DNA from: Phenylobacterium sp. J426
GTDB taxonomy: Bacteria; Pseudomonadota; Alphaproteobacteria; Caulobacterales; Caulobacteraceae
Assembly: GCF_024699945.1 (NCBI RefSeq)
Contig: NZ_JAJOMY010000001.1
Location: 4,037,001-4,101,000, forward strand
Length of the DNA: 64,000 bases
Direction of reading: 5' to 3'
Of this stretch, positions 44,505-54,978 are shown one piece after another. The notes below the pieces were generated by a model. That model ran no database searches, had not been told where the DNA came from, and saw only the letters and a program-made list of their open reading frames with translations. Position numbers and translations under genes: made by a program. The stretch's first letter is position 1, and each line of letters begins with the position of its first letter.

Positions 44505-45044
44505 ATGGTCCTGCGCGCCCTGGCCGTTCCGGCCGCCCTCGCCGCCCTCATGTTCCCCGGATCCGCCGGCGCGTCGGATGCCGGCCTCATCGGCCGCCTG
44601 TCGGCGCGCAGCTTCGTCGTCCCGGACGCCCGAGGCGCCCCCGTCCCACTCGAGTTCAGCGCGCCGCACGCCGGCGTCGTGGAGGTGCGGATCGCCGGCG
44701 AGGTCACCGATCGATACCGGATCGACTCGGATGGCGGGGGCGAGCACGTCCACGCCGCAGCGCCGGATCTCGTCTCACAGGCGACGTTCGCCCCCGACAG
44801 CTGGTCGCGGAGCTACAAGGGCCTGACGGTGACCTACGCCCTGAGCCCGGAGGGAGATCTCGTCGGGCGCCTCAGCGGCGCCGTCGAGGCCTGGCAGGCG
44901 CCCAGGTTCGTCTACGCCCATAATCCGCACCGGCCTGACCTGGCGCGCCGCCTGCGCGACGCCGTAGAGCGCGCGCATGCGGAAGCCGACCGCTACGAGG
45001 GGCACGACCACGACCACGATCACGAGGACGGACCGGCTCAGTAG
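44505..45044 (+). CDS. Exported protein with a His/Asp-rich tail
   Basis: 179 aa from the ATG at 44505 (GGAG upstream); the frame is open earlier without coding character. Signal peptide VLRALAVPAALAALMFPGSAGA. The middle holds beta-rich sequence (VEVRIAGEVTDRYRIDSDG, SYKGLTVTYALSPEGDLVGRL). The C-terminal helix ends with the metal-binding type stretch GHDHDHDHEDG. No family recognised. Divergent from the TonB receptor and sharing its upstream palindrome, so possibly a periplasmic metal-binding or receptor-partner protein; its stop overlaps the stop of the hydroxyacid dehydrogenase gene. Confidence 0.6.
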   Translation: MVLRALAVPAALAALMFPGSAGASDAGLIGRLSARSFVVPDARGAPVPLEFSAPHAGVVEVRIAGEVTDRYRIDSDGGGEHVHAAAPDLVSQATFAPDSWSRSYKGLTVTYALSPEGDLVGRLSGAVEAWQAPRFVYAHNPHRPDLARRLRDAVERAHAEADRYEGHDHDHDHEDGPAQ

Positions 45045-45982
45045 CCGGCCTGAGGGTCCACGATGTCGGCGACAGGCTCGCCGCGCAGCAGGCGGCCGAG
45101 ATTGGCGGCCACCACCTCCGCCGCAGTCTCCGGATAGGTGAAGGCGGCGGCGTGCGGGATGACCCGCACGCCGGGATGGCGCCAGAATGCATGCTCCGGC
45201 GGCAGCGGCTCGCTGCGGAACACGTCGAGGGTCGCCGCCGCGATCCGGCCAGACGCCAGGGCGTCGAGCAGATCTGCCTCGACCAGGTGGGCGCCGCGGC
45301 CCGCCTGGATCAGGCAGGCGCCGGGCGCCAGGCGGGCGAAGAGCTGCGCGTTCAGAATCCCCTCGGTCTCGGACGTCAGCGGCAGAACGCAGACGAGGAT
45401 CTCGCAGCCATCGGCGAAGGCTGGAAGGCCGGCCGGGCCGTGGAAGGTCTCCACGCCCTCAAGCGCCTTGGGGCGACGCGACCAGCCCCGCACCTGGAAG
45501 CCCAGGTCGGCTAGAGCGCGGGCGCAGCGCCCGCCGAGCTCCCCCAGCCCCATGACGCCGACGCGCCGGCGGCCGATCCGCGGCGGGCGCAGCGGCCTCC
45601 ATGTGGCGTTCGCCTGCTGCTGTTCGTAGACGTGGACGAGGCGATGATGATGCAGCGTGCGCATCACCACGAACTCCACCATGCCGTCCGCGAGGCTGGG
45701 ATCGACCATCCGCACGATCGGCACGGCCGGAAGCGTGGCGTCCGCCAGCAGCCCGTCGACGCCCGCGCCGAGCGAGAAGATCGCCTGCAGGTTGGGGAAC
45801 GACCGCCAGAAGCCCGGCGGGTTCCCCCAGGCCATGCCGAAGACCACGGCGTCTGCGTCGGGCGCATCCGGCCAGACCCACAGCTCGACGCTTGAGAGCG
45901 CGGCCTTCAGCGCGTCGCGCCACGCCGAGGTATCGACGCCTTCGCAGGCGAAGAGCAGCACCGGCTGGGAGCCCGCGACCAC
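45038..45982 (-). CDS. ghrA: D-2-hydroxyacid dehydrogenase (glyoxylate/hydroxypyruvate reductase A-like)
   Basis: 314 aa. NAD-binding domain GRRRVGVMGLGELGGRCARALADLGF (GxGxxG), NAQLFARLAPGACLIQAGRGAHLVEADLLDALASG, and the catalytic His region FWRHPGVRVIPHAAAFT with Arg/Glu counterparts further up (VCVLPLTSET). It resembles the GhrA subgroup, which reduces glyoxylate and hydroxypyruvate with NADPH. Cytoplasmic. It lies 4 nt after the LysR stop and could belong to that unit. Exact substrate uncertain. Confidence 0.82.
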   Translation of the reverse strand: MVAGSQPVLLFACEGVDTSAWRDALKAALSSVELWVWPDAPDADAVVFGMAWGNPPGFWRSFPNLQAIFSLGAGVDGLLADATLPAVPIVRMVDPSLADGMVEFVVMRTLHHHRLVHVYEQQQANATWRPLRPPRIGRRRVGVMGLGELGGRCARALADLGFQVRGWSRRPKALEGVETFHGPAGLPAFADGCEILVCVLPLTSETEGILNAQLFARLAPGACLIQAGRGAHLVEADLLDALASGRIAAATLDVFRSEPLPPEHAFWRHPGVRVIPHAAAFTYPETAAEVVAANLGRLLRGEPVADIVDPQAGY

Positions 45983-45986
45983 CGGG

Positions 45987-46952
45987 CTAGTCCAGGGCTG
46001 GATCGTCGGCGGCCGCGCGCTCGAGCCAGCGCCGGAACTTGAGGATGGCAGGATCGCGCCACCGATCCTTGCGGACCCGCAGGGCGTAGGCGCCGAAGCG
46101 GATCTCCGGCTGGTCCGGCTGCAGCTTCAGTTGGACCAGCTCTCCGGATGCCAGCTCGTCGCCCACCAGCAGCGCGTTTGTCAGCGCGACGCCCTGCCCG
46201 CGACGAGCGGCGTCGAGGGTGAGGTGGGCATGCCAAAGCCGCGGGCCGCCGAGCCGCTCCGGCGCCTGCACCTGCCGGGCCGCGAGCCAGGCGCGCCACT
46301 CGCTGTCGTCGTCTTCGTGGAGCAGGGTTTCCCCGAGCAGAGCCGACACCGGCGCGTCGGCCCCGAGACGGGCGGCCACGGAAGGACTGGCGGCGGGGAA
46401 CACCGACGGCCGCGCGATCTCCACAGACTGAACGTCGGGGTCGTGAGGCGGAGCCATGTCCCGTACGTACCGGATGTCCGCATCCGCCTCATGGCGCCCG
46501 AAGTCGGGGGCGTGATCGGTGGGCCGCACCTCGAGATCGAAGCCCGGGTGGACGGCGTTGAATTCCGGGAGGCGTCGGATGAGCCAGCGATAGGCGAAGC
46601 CGGGCACGCTCCAGATGACGAGCCGGCTCTCGTCGCCACGATGCGTCAGATCGAGCGTGGCGCGGCTGATCTCCTCGAGGGCGGCGGAGATCCGGGCGAG
46701 ATATTTGGCGCCCTCCTGGGTGAGTTGGCCGCCGCGATCGCGGTCGATCAGCTTCACGCCCGCCCACTCCTCGAGGGCGCGCAGGTGGCGGCTCACCGCC
46801 GCGTGGTCCACCCCGAGTTCCTGGGCCGCGCGCCGGATGCCGCCCAGCTGGCCGACCGCCTCGAAGGCGCGCAGGGCCGCGAACGGCGGCAGGAGGCGGC
46901 GCGCCGGCGCGGACCGCCCTCCAGCTCCCGGTCGTGGGCCTTCCCGCGCCAT
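45987..46952 (-). CDS. LysR-family transcriptional regulator (GcvA-like)
   Basis: 321 aa from the ATG at 46952; the frame is open further upstream. Helix-turn-helix: ALRAFEAVGQLGGIRRAAQELGVDHAAVSRHLRALE, seen as GIRRAAQELGVDHAAVSRH (residues about 35-55). Effector domain: SRLVIWSVPGFAYRWLIRRLPEF, DADIRYVRDMAPP and the C-terminal ILKFRRWLERAA. It sits between gabT and the amidohydrolase and is the nearest candidate for binding the shared palindrome. Interaction is inferred from position and the T-N11-A core. Confidence 0.85.
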   Translation of the reverse strand: MAREGPRPGAGGRSAPARRLLPPFAALRAFEAVGQLGGIRRAAQELGVDHAAVSRHLRALEEWAGVKLIDRDRGGQLTQEGAKYLARISAALEEISRATLDLTHRGDESRLVIWSVPGFAYRWLIRRLPEFNAVHPGFDLEVRPTDHAPDFGRHEADADIRYVRDMAPPHDPDVQSVEIARPSVFPAASPSVAARLGADAPVSALLGETLLHEDDDSEWRAWLAARQVQAPERLGGPRLWHAHLTLDAARRGQGVALTNALLVGDELASGELVQLKLQPDQPEIRFGAYALRVRKDRWRDPAILKFRRWLERAAADDPALD

Positions 46953-47068
46953 AACGCTCTCTACCGACTCGACAACGCGCACGGTCGGGAGATCGAACCC
47001 GCTTGTCAAAGCCCGGCTTGTCGCGGGGCTTGCGCCGTCCTCCGCCACCCTCAGGCCGCCGCGGCTCG

Positions 47069-48568
47069 TCACGCCATGGTCGGGATGACGAAGCTCTGGT
47101 CGGTCGCAGCGGGTCCGCTCCTGGGCCAGCGCTGGGTGACCGTCTTGGTGCGGGTGTAGAAGCGCACCCCGTCCATCCCGTACTGATTGAGGTCGCCGAA
47201 GCCGGAGCGCTTCCACCCTCCGAAGGAGTGGTAGGACACCGGCACCGGGATCGGCACATTGATCCCGACCATGCCCACCTCCACGTCGGTGGCGAAGCTG
47301 CGCGCCGCCTCGCCGTCGCGGGTGAAGATGGCGACGCCATTGCCGTAGGGGTGACGCGAGGCGAGCCCCACGGCCTCTTCCAGGCTCTGGGCCCGCACCA
47401 CCTGCAGGACAGGTCCGAAGATCTCCTCCTGGTAGCTGCGCATGTCGGATGTGACCCGGTCGAATAGCGTCGGCCCCAGGAAGTAGCCCTCCTCGTGCCC
47501 CTGCAGCTGGAAGCCGCGGCCGTCGATGACCAGTTCGGCGCCCTCATCGACGCCCAGCTGGATGTAGCCCTCCACGCGCGCCTTGTGGGCTGCGCTGACA
47601 ACCGGGCCGTAGTGCGCCTCCGGGTCGGTCGAGACCCCCACCCGAAGGCCGGCGATCGCGTCGACGAGACGGGCCCTTAGAGCCGCCGCCGTCGCCTCGC
47701 CGACCGGCACCACCACGGGCAGCGCCATGCAACGCTCGCCAGCGGACCCGTAGGCCGCGCCCAGGATGTCGTTCACCGCCTGGTCGAGGTCGGCGTCCGG
47801 CATGACCACGCCGTGGTTCTTGGCGCCGCCCATGCACTGCATGCGCTTGCCGGCGGCCGCACCGCGGCCGTAGACGTACTGGGCGATATCCGACGAGCCG
47901 ACAAAGCTGATCGCCTTGATCTCCGGATGGTCGACCAAGGCGTCGACCACCAGCTTGTCGCCCTGCACCACGTTCAGCACGCCAGCCGGCGCGCCGGCCT
48001 CGAGCAGGAGTTCCGCGAGGCGGACCGGCACGGAGGGATCGCGCTCCGAGGGCTTGAGGATGAAGGCGTTGCCCACCGCAATGGCCGGCGCGAGCATCCA
48101 AAGCGGGATCATCGCCGGGAAGTTGAAGGGGGTGATCCCCGCACAGATCCCCAGCGGCTGGCGCATCGAATAGACATCGATGCCGGGACCCGCTCCGACG
48201 GTATGCTCACCCTTCAGCAGGTGCGGCGCGCCGCAGACGAACTCCAGGACGTCCAGCCCGCGCTGGATGTCGCCCCGGGCGTCGGACACCACCTTGCCGT
48301 GCTCGGAGGCCAGCCGTTCGGCGAGGGTGTCCATCTCGGCCTCGATCAGCCGCTTGAACTCGAACATCACCCGAGCGCGACGCTGCGGGTTCATCGCCGC
48401 CCACGCGGGTTGCGCCTGGCGAGCCGCGGCGACCGCCCGTTCCACCGTGTCGGCGTCGCCGAGCACCACCTCCGCCTGGGGGCGACCGAGGTTGGGATCG
48501 AACACCGGCTGGCGCCGCGCGCCGCCGTCGACGGCCTGACCGCCGATGTGATGAAGGATGGTGCGCAC
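47069..48568 (-). CDS. mmsA: CoA-acylating methylmalonate-semialdehyde dehydrogenase
   Basis: 499 aa. ALDH of the MmsA class: CAGITPFNFPAMIPLWM, ILKPSERDPSVP, ISFVGSSDIAQYVY, MQCMGGAKNHGVVMPDADLDQAV and the diagnostic YGSAGERCMALPV around the catalytic Cys. It converts malonate or methylmalonate semialdehyde with CoA and NAD to acetyl- or propionyl-CoA. In this neighbourhood it could finish beta-alanine or valine breakdown; beta-alanine would fit with amine catabolism by the gabT operon. Confidence 0.93.
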   Translation of the reverse strand: MRTILHHIGGQAVDGGARRQPVFDPNLGRPQAEVVLGDADTVERAVAAARQAQPAWAAMNPQRRARVMFEFKRLIEAEMDTLAERLASEHGKVVSDARGDIQRGLDVLEFVCGAPHLLKGEHTVGAGPGIDVYSMRQPLGICAGITPFNFPAMIPLWMLAPAIAVGNAFILKPSERDPSVPVRLAELLLEAGAPAGVLNVVQGDKLVVDALVDHPEIKAISFVGSSDIAQYVYGRGAAAGKRMQCMGGAKNHGVVMPDADLDQAVNDILGAAYGSAGERCMALPVVVPVGEATAAALRARLVDAIAGLRVGVSTDPEAHYGPVVSAAHKARVEGYIQLGVDEGAELVIDGRGFQLQGHEEGYFLGPTLFDRVTSDMRSYQEEIFGPVLQVVRAQSLEEAVGLASRHPYGNGVAIFTRDGEAARSFATDVEVGMVGINVPIPVPVSYHSFGGWKRSGFGDLNQYGMDGVRFYTRTKTVTQRWPRSGPAATDQSFVIPTMA

Positions 48569-48653
48569 TGGGGAATCTCCGCGCAGCGTCGGCTCCGGCC
48601 CCTAAGGGACGGACGACGCGGCTCTGCCTTGGGATTGTAAGGGGGCGCTGGCC

Positions 48654-50348
48654 CTAGCGGGCGTAGGCGACCTTGCCGTCGAGGATGGTCATGTCGACCG
48701 GGATGTCGGCGAGCTTGTCCTTCGGGGCGGTGAGCGGATCCTGCGCCAATACGACCAGATCCGCCACCTTGCCGACCTCGATCGAGCCGAAGTCCTTCTC
48801 CAGGAAGTTCGCCTCCGCGCTCCAGATGGTGAACATCCGGATCCCGTCCATGACGCTGATGGCTTCTTCAGGCTGCACGATCGTGCCGAACTTGGTGTCC
48901 CGGTTCACCGCCCGCTCGATCGAGAACATCGGATAGGTGGCGAAGTTCTGGGTGCCGATGGTGTCCACCCCGCCTGCGGGACGGAAGCCCCGGTCGATGA
49001 TGGTCTTCATCGGGAAGAACTTCACGTCGGGCTCTCGCACATTGACGTCGGTCAGCCGCCACAGGAACGCGACCTGGGGCGAGATGATCACATTGCTGCG
49101 CTTCATCCGCTGCAGCCGCTCCTCGGTGCGTTGGGGGTCCTGCACGAGGAAATGGGCGAAATGCTCGATCCGCAGCCGCGCGTCCTGGCGGGGCGCCGCC
49201 GCCTGGGCGGCCTCGTAGGCGGTCAGCACCATGTCCTGCGCGCGGTCGCCGTTGGCGTGCACCTCGACCTGCCATCCGTTCCGGTAGGCGCGCAGCACCA
49301 GGCTGTTCAGGGTTTCCTGGTCATAGGTCACGCCGCCGGTGTTGTTGGGGATCCAGGTGGTGCCCGAGCCGTTCCAGAACGGCTTGTAGACCGCCGCCGT
49401 GGTGCCCCACACGCCGTCGGCGAAGAACTTCACAGCGCCGAACCGCAGCCAGTCGTCGCCTAGGCCGGTCGTCACGCCCGAAGCTTCCACCATGTCCAGC
49501 ATTTTCGGATCGCGCACGAAGTAGTTCATGCGCACGCGGGTCGGCAGCCGTCCCTCCTTGCGCAAGTCCTGCATCGCCCGGTAGGCGGTGGGCGAGGACA
49601 GGTCCGAGACCGTGGTGACGCCCTTCTTGAGATAGAAATCGTCGAGGATGCCGCGGACCGCCTCCTTCAGCTCCGGATAGGCGAACGCGTCCTGCGCGGG
49701 CCAGGGCGCCGGGGCGTCGCGCACGATGAAGACCTCGCCGTTCGGCAGCCGCTCGTAATGTCCCGAATGGCCGGGGCCGGGATCCGGCCAATCCTTGGTC
49801 AGCCCCATCACCTGCGCCGCCTTGTGATTGATCAGCGAGTCGTGCGCGCTCCAGATCAGGCGAACAGGATTGTCGGGGAACGCCTTGTCGAGCTCGGCGC
49901 GCGTCGGCATCACCTGGTTGTAGGTGCCCTGCCCCACGAGCCAGGCTCCAGGCGGAAGCTTCGCCTGCGCCTTCTTCAGCTCCGAGATGATGGCCTTGCC
50001 ATCCTTCAGCGGCGGCGCCTGGATCTTGATGTAGCGGCTCTCGACGCCCGCCATTCCCTCGACATGGGAGTGGGCGTCGATGAAGCCCGGCAGCAGCGGC
50101 CGCCCCTTGAGATCGATGACCCGGGTCTGCGGGCCGCGCCAGGCGGACACATCCCCGCCCACGGCCACGATGCGGTTGCCCTTCACCGCCACGGCCTGCG
50201 CAACCGTTGCGTTGGCGTCCACGGTGATCACCTTGCCGTTGATGAGCACGAGGTCGGCGACCTGGGCCTCCGCGGCCCAGCCCGAACCCGCCGCGGCCAG
50301 GGCCAGCGACACTGTCACCGCCGCCAGAATGCGCTTCGCCGTGTGCAT
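48654..50348 (-). CDS. Exported amidohydrolase (YtcJ-like)
   Basis: 564 aa from the ATG at 50348 (AAGGAGAG upstream); an earlier ATG at 50399 is less likely. Signal peptide (LAAVTVSLALAAAGSGWA) and amidohydrolase_3 domain: VADLVLINGKVITVDANA, LPGFIDAHSHVEG (metal-binding HxH), GVTTVSDLSSP, QVEVHANGDRAQDMVL (His), LRIEHFAHF and VAFLWR; C-terminal IEVGKVADLVVLAQDPLTAP. Hydrolyses an amide or related bond, presumably in the periplasm. It has a palindrome of the shared type at 50421-50437. Substrate unknown. Confidence 0.88.
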   Translation of the reverse strand: MHTAKRILAAVTVSLALAAAGSGWAAEAQVADLVLINGKVITVDANATVAQAVAVKGNRIVAVGGDVSAWRGPQTRVIDLKGRPLLPGFIDAHSHVEGMAGVESRYIKIQAPPLKDGKAIISELKKAQAKLPPGAWLVGQGTYNQVMPTRAELDKAFPDNPVRLIWSAHDSLINHKAAQVMGLTKDWPDPGPGHSGHYERLPNGEVFIVRDAPAPWPAQDAFAYPELKEAVRGILDDFYLKKGVTTVSDLSSPTAYRAMQDLRKEGRLPTRVRMNYFVRDPKMLDMVEASGVTTGLGDDWLRFGAVKFFADGVWGTTAAVYKPFWNGSGTTWIPNNTGGVTYDQETLNSLVLRAYRNGWQVEVHANGDRAQDMVLTAYEAAQAAAPRQDARLRIEHFAHFLVQDPQRTEERLQRMKRSNVIISPQVAFLWRLTDVNVREPDVKFFPMKTIIDRGFRPAGGVDTIGTQNFATYPMFSIERAVNRDTKFGTIVQPEEAISVMDGIRMFTIWSAEANFLEKDFGSIEVGKVADLVVLAQDPLTAPKDKLADIPVDMTILDGKVAYAR

Positions 50349-50420
50349 GTCAGAGACTCTCCTTCGCCCGATTGCAGCGGAAGGCCGCCCGTGTGCCAAG
50401 GTGTGAACCGAGGCCCGGGC

Positions 50421-50437
50421 GGTGACTGGCGGTCACC
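50421..50437. promoter_or_regulatory. 17-bp palindrome upstream of the amidohydrolase gene
   Basis: GGTGACTGGCGGTCACC, 15 of 17 identical to the gabT operator. It lies 72 bp before the amidohydrolase start and 126 bp before the divergent DUF1206 gene. Confidence 0.6.
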
Positions 50438-50563
50438 AGCCCGAGGCCGCGCGGCGGCGCAGCGACGGCGTCGCCCCTTCGAGCGGCGACACGCCGTCGC
50501 TCTTCTCATGAACCATCCGGCCGCTCGGCGCTTCATGCGCCGTTAGAACGGAGGTGTCGCTGA

Positions 50564-51401
<838 letters not shown>

Positions 51402-51439
51402 CGCCGTTCTCACGGGCTGCGCCGGCGCCGCGCCATCGC

Positions 51440-51805
51440 TCAATGCCCGCCCTCGACCCACGGCACGCCGGCCGCCCTGAACGCCTCGGCGAGCGCGGCT
51501 TCGAGGTCCAGCGCCTCCCACGGCCGCAGCGGGTTGAGGTGCGCCACGAGCGCCGGCAGCAGTTGCACGCCGAAGCGCCGCACGGCGCCGCTCGCCTTGT
51601 AGCCCCGCTTGTGCTGGTCGAACCGCCAGTCCGGATCGCGGGACGTTTGGCCGACGTAGAGTCCCCAGGGCTCCAGTCCGCGCCGCGGATCATGCAGAAG
51701 CACGACATAGACCGAATGCCGCGCTCCCCTGACCCCGCGGGTGGTTGCAGACAGCGTCTGCGCAGCGCGGTTCGCGCGCTCAATCCAATCCGGTCCGCCC
51801 GACAT
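51440..51805 (-). CDS. GIY-YIG nuclease-like protein
   Basis: 121 aa. The N-terminal half carries a YVVLLHDPRR...GLYVGQTSRDPDWRFDQHKRG block, in which VYVVLL is the first (GIY-like) strand, GLYVGQT the YIG strand and R/QHK the downstream catalytic region (about residues 30-70). The Tyr and Arg positions typical of GIY-YIG endonucleases are present, though the first motif reads VYV rather than GIY. Function unknown; related small proteins are annotated as GIY-YIG nucleases of unclear role. Convergent with the DUF1206 gene. Confidence 0.65.
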   Translation of the reverse strand: MSGGPDWIERANRAAQTLSATTRGVRGARHSVYVVLLHDPRRGLEPWGLYVGQTSRDPDWRFDQHKRGYKASGAVRRFGVQLLPALVAHLNPLRPWEALDLEAALAEAFRAAGVPWVEGGH

Positions 51806-52014
51806 AGGATCGATACTAGCTCGGTGCGCCGTGGATGCTGAAGATGACGTCTCTCCGCCCCGAAGCGCTCAGGCTTCAAACACACGGCTTTCCCGGTCCC
51901 CCCTGGTCCGGACGCCGTTCAGCAGGCGCATTCACCCCCTGTTCAAAGCTGCCGGGCGACAAGCCCGACGGTTTACGCGTGGAGCTCCGGCTGTTGGCCA
52001 CCTTTCGCCACTAC

Positions 52015-52215
52015 ATGTTGAGTGTTCAGGGACAGATCGAGTTCGGTGACTGGATCGAGGCGCCCGATCTGGTGGAAGCGCAGCGCCAGGCCGTAGGCCG
52101 CTGCGGCGGGCGGTTCCCGCGCTGCGAGATTTGGCAGGGTGCGGAGCGGCTCGCGGAGTTCACCTGCGGGCCGGAGCAGCAACCGCTCCCCTCGCCCGGG
52201 CCCGACGCCCATTAG
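52015..52215 (+). CDS. Small hypothetical protein
   Basis: 66 aa from the ATG at 52015; alternatives are a GTG at 51979 and an ATG at 51835, but the sequence before 52015 lacks coding character. MLSVQGQIEFGDWIEAPDLVEAQRQAVGRC and EIWQGAERLAEFTCG suggest a small strand-helix-strand domain with three cysteines. No signal peptide and no recognised family. Confidence is moderate that it is translated. Confidence 0.4.
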   Translation: MLSVQGQIEFGDWIEAPDLVEAQRQAVGRCGGRFPRCEIWQGAERLAEFTCGPEQQPLPSPGPDAH

Positions 52216-52487
52216 ATCTCGGGCGAGCTGAGCGGCCGGCGCGCTGTGCAGCGCGCAAAGACGGTGTTCGAGGCTTCCGCACCGGCTGCGCCCGCCTGAC
52301 CGGGGCGTGCGCGGTAGAGCAACCACGCCCCCACGTGCAGGACGCAACCTAGAAGCGTGAGCGATTCCGCCGCAGGATCAATGCGTTGGCGTTAACGCCT
52401 CAAGAGGACGTTCAAGCCAAGCTGTCGCGCTCAGACTTGGACCGGCCGGCGGCGCAGTTGTCACCAGCCGGGCGGGAGTGTTGGCGG

Positions 52488-54978
52488 ATGCCCTGGCGGA
52501 CCGGCTTTCCGGCGATGGCGCGCGTGCGGCGCAAGGAGTTTGCGAGCCGCGTCGGGTTCGGCGCCTTCATCGGCGGCGCGGCCTGGATCCTCACCGGGGA
52601 CGCGCGCGTGGCCCTGTGGTTCGTCGCCACCGTCGCCGTTCAGCTGCTGGACGCGGCCGTCGGCGACCAGATCATGAAAGGCCGGACCGGGCGCGGCTGG
52701 GCCTCGCTCTACAGCGCCACCATGGCCCTGAGCGGCGCCGTCTTCTCGGGCCTGGGCGTCCTCACCTGGATCGGCGGAGGCGCCGCTGGCCAGATCTTCG
52801 CGATCCTGTTGCCCGCCGCCGCCCTGCTTAACACAGCCCTCATCGCCAGCCGCGCAGCGGCGGTGGCGCCACCGATCTGGGCGCCGCATGTCGCCTATAT
52901 GCTGGGCATCCCGCTGATCAGCGGGATCGTGAGCCCTGAGCGGGATCTGGTGGGCCTGGCCTGCATCACCGTGGGCGCGGCCGTCTATGTCGGCCACCTC
53001 CGGCTCGCTCTGCAGCGGCTGCTCACCGAGCGCTCCGGCCGCGAGCGCGCGGCGGCGGAGCTCGAGGAGACCCAATCCGCCCTCGCGGCCTTCGTGGCCA
53101 CGGTGCCGGCCTCGGTGATGGTCACCGACCGTCATCTGCGGATCCTCGAGGCGAGCCCCGACTGGCTGGCCTCGTTCGGCCTCTCGCTGGAAGGGGTCCG
53201 CGGCCGCAGCGTCTTCGAGATCGCGCCGGAGTACTTCGCGCCGTTCCGCGGCGCCTATGAGCGCTGCCTTGCGGGCGAGCGCATCCACGGCGGCAGGGTG
53301 CCGAGCCCGCAGCCGGACGGAACCCTGCGCTACCTGCGTGCCGAGCTGTCCCCCTGGCGCGACGCGCGCGGGGAGATCGGGGGCATCCTCGTCGCCGCCC
53401 TCGACATCACCGAGATGGTGGAGGCGCTGGAGCGGACGGAACGCTCGCAGCAGCGGCTCAAGCTCGCCGTCGAGATCGCCGACCTGCACGTTTGGGAGGC
53501 TGACTATGTGCGCCGCACGGTGGAGACCGACGGCGCGGCCGAAACCTTCTTCGACTACGAGCTCGACGCCGAGACCTTCCTGCGCGACACCAACAGCACC
53601 ATCGATCCGCGCGATCGGGCGCTCATCTCCGAAGCCTGGTCAGCGGCGGTGCTCGAGGACCGCCCCTTCCGGCCGGAGTATCGGGTGGCGCGGCGCGACG
53701 GCCGCGAGGTGTGGGCGACCTGCACGGCCAAGCTCATTCGCGACGAGGCGGGCCGGCCCCTGCGCCTGATCGGGGCGATGCAGAACATCACCGAGCGCAA
53801 GGCCGCGGAAGCCGAGCTGCGCCGCGCCAAGGAGACAGCCGAGGCGGCGAGCCTGGCCAAGAGCACCTTCCTGGCCACCATCAGCCACGAGATCCGCACC
53901 CCTCTGAACGGCGTGCTCGGCATGGCTCAGGCGATGGCCGGTGACGCGCTCTCGTCCGCCCAGCGGGAGCGGCTCTCGGTGATCCGGGAGTCGGGCGAGA
54001 CCCTGCTCGCCCTGCTGAACGACGTCCTCGACCTCTCCAAGATCGAGGCCGGCAAGCTGGAACTGGAGGTCGCCGAGTTCGACCTGAGCGCCCTGATGCG
54101 CGGCGCGCACGCCGCGTTTACCGCGGTCGCCGAGCGCAAGGGCCTGGAGTTCAATCTCGTGGTCGCCCCGGAGGCGCGCGGGCGGTACCGCTCCGACAGC
54201 ACCCGCGTGCGCCAGATCGTCTACAATCTCGTCTCCAACGCCCTGAAGTTCACCGAGAGCGGCGAGGTCCGGGTCAGCGTCGATCGCACGGCCGACGGTC
54301 TCGTTCTCGAGGTCGCCGACACCGGCGCCCGGCATGCCGCCGGAGGCCCTCGAGCGTCTGTTCGAGAAGTTCGAGCAGGCTGACGCGTCGACGACGCGGC
54401 GGTTCGGCGGCACGGGCCTGGGCCTGGCGATCTGCCGGGAGTTGGCGACGCTGTTCGGCGGTGAGATCGCCGCCGAGAGCGCACCCGGCCGGGGCAGCCG
54501 CTTCAGCGTCCGCCTGCCTCTGCAGCCGGTCGGTCCCGAAGGCGATCTCGCCGACACGGCCGTCCCCGAAGTCGCCGCCCCGCCCACCAGCCTGCCGCTG
54601 CGGGTGCTGGCGGCCGAGGACAACCCCGTCAACCAGCTGGTCCTGAGGACCCTGCTCCACCAGTTCGGACTGGAGTGCCAGGTGGTCGACGACGGCCAGG
54701 CCGCGCTCGACGCCTGGCGCGCCGAAGACTGGGACGTGATCCTGATGGACGTGCAGATGCCGGTGATGGACGGCCCCACGGCGACGCGCGCCATCCGCGA
54801 GGCGGAAGCCGAGAGCGGCCGCCCCCGGACCCGCATCGTCGCCCTCACCGCCAACGCCATGGCGCATCAGGTCCAGGCCTATCTCGAGGCCGGCATGGAC
54901 GGATGCCTCGCCAAGCCCATCGATGCGCGGCACCTGTACGAGGCGCTGGCTGCGCCCGCGGTCGCAGAGGCGGCCTGA
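52488..54978 (+). CDS. Hybrid sensor histidine kinase/response regulator (one frameshift)
   Basis: Start ATG at 52488 (GGGAG upstream); the frame is open from 52386. N-terminal membrane region (about residues 15-170, six helices), coiled segment, two PAS domains (QSALAAFVATVPASVMVTD and LKLAVEIADLHVWEADY), HisKA with FLATISHEIRTPLNGVLG, HATPase with IVYNLVSNALKFTESG and VADTGPGMPP, GGTGLGLAIC, then a receiver domain (VLAAEDNPVNQLVLRTLL, VILMDVQMPVMDG, KPID). One extra base near 54325-54332 breaks VADTG-PGMPP; corrected length is about 829 aa. It ends within the receiver, with no output domain. Ligand unknown; orphan here. Confidence 0.87.

Noticed and set aside
51402..51841. C-terminal part of the long DUF1206 frame
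   Set aside because: Low-complexity Arg/Pro sequence over the minus-strand GIY-YIG gene; the family ends at the third repeat.
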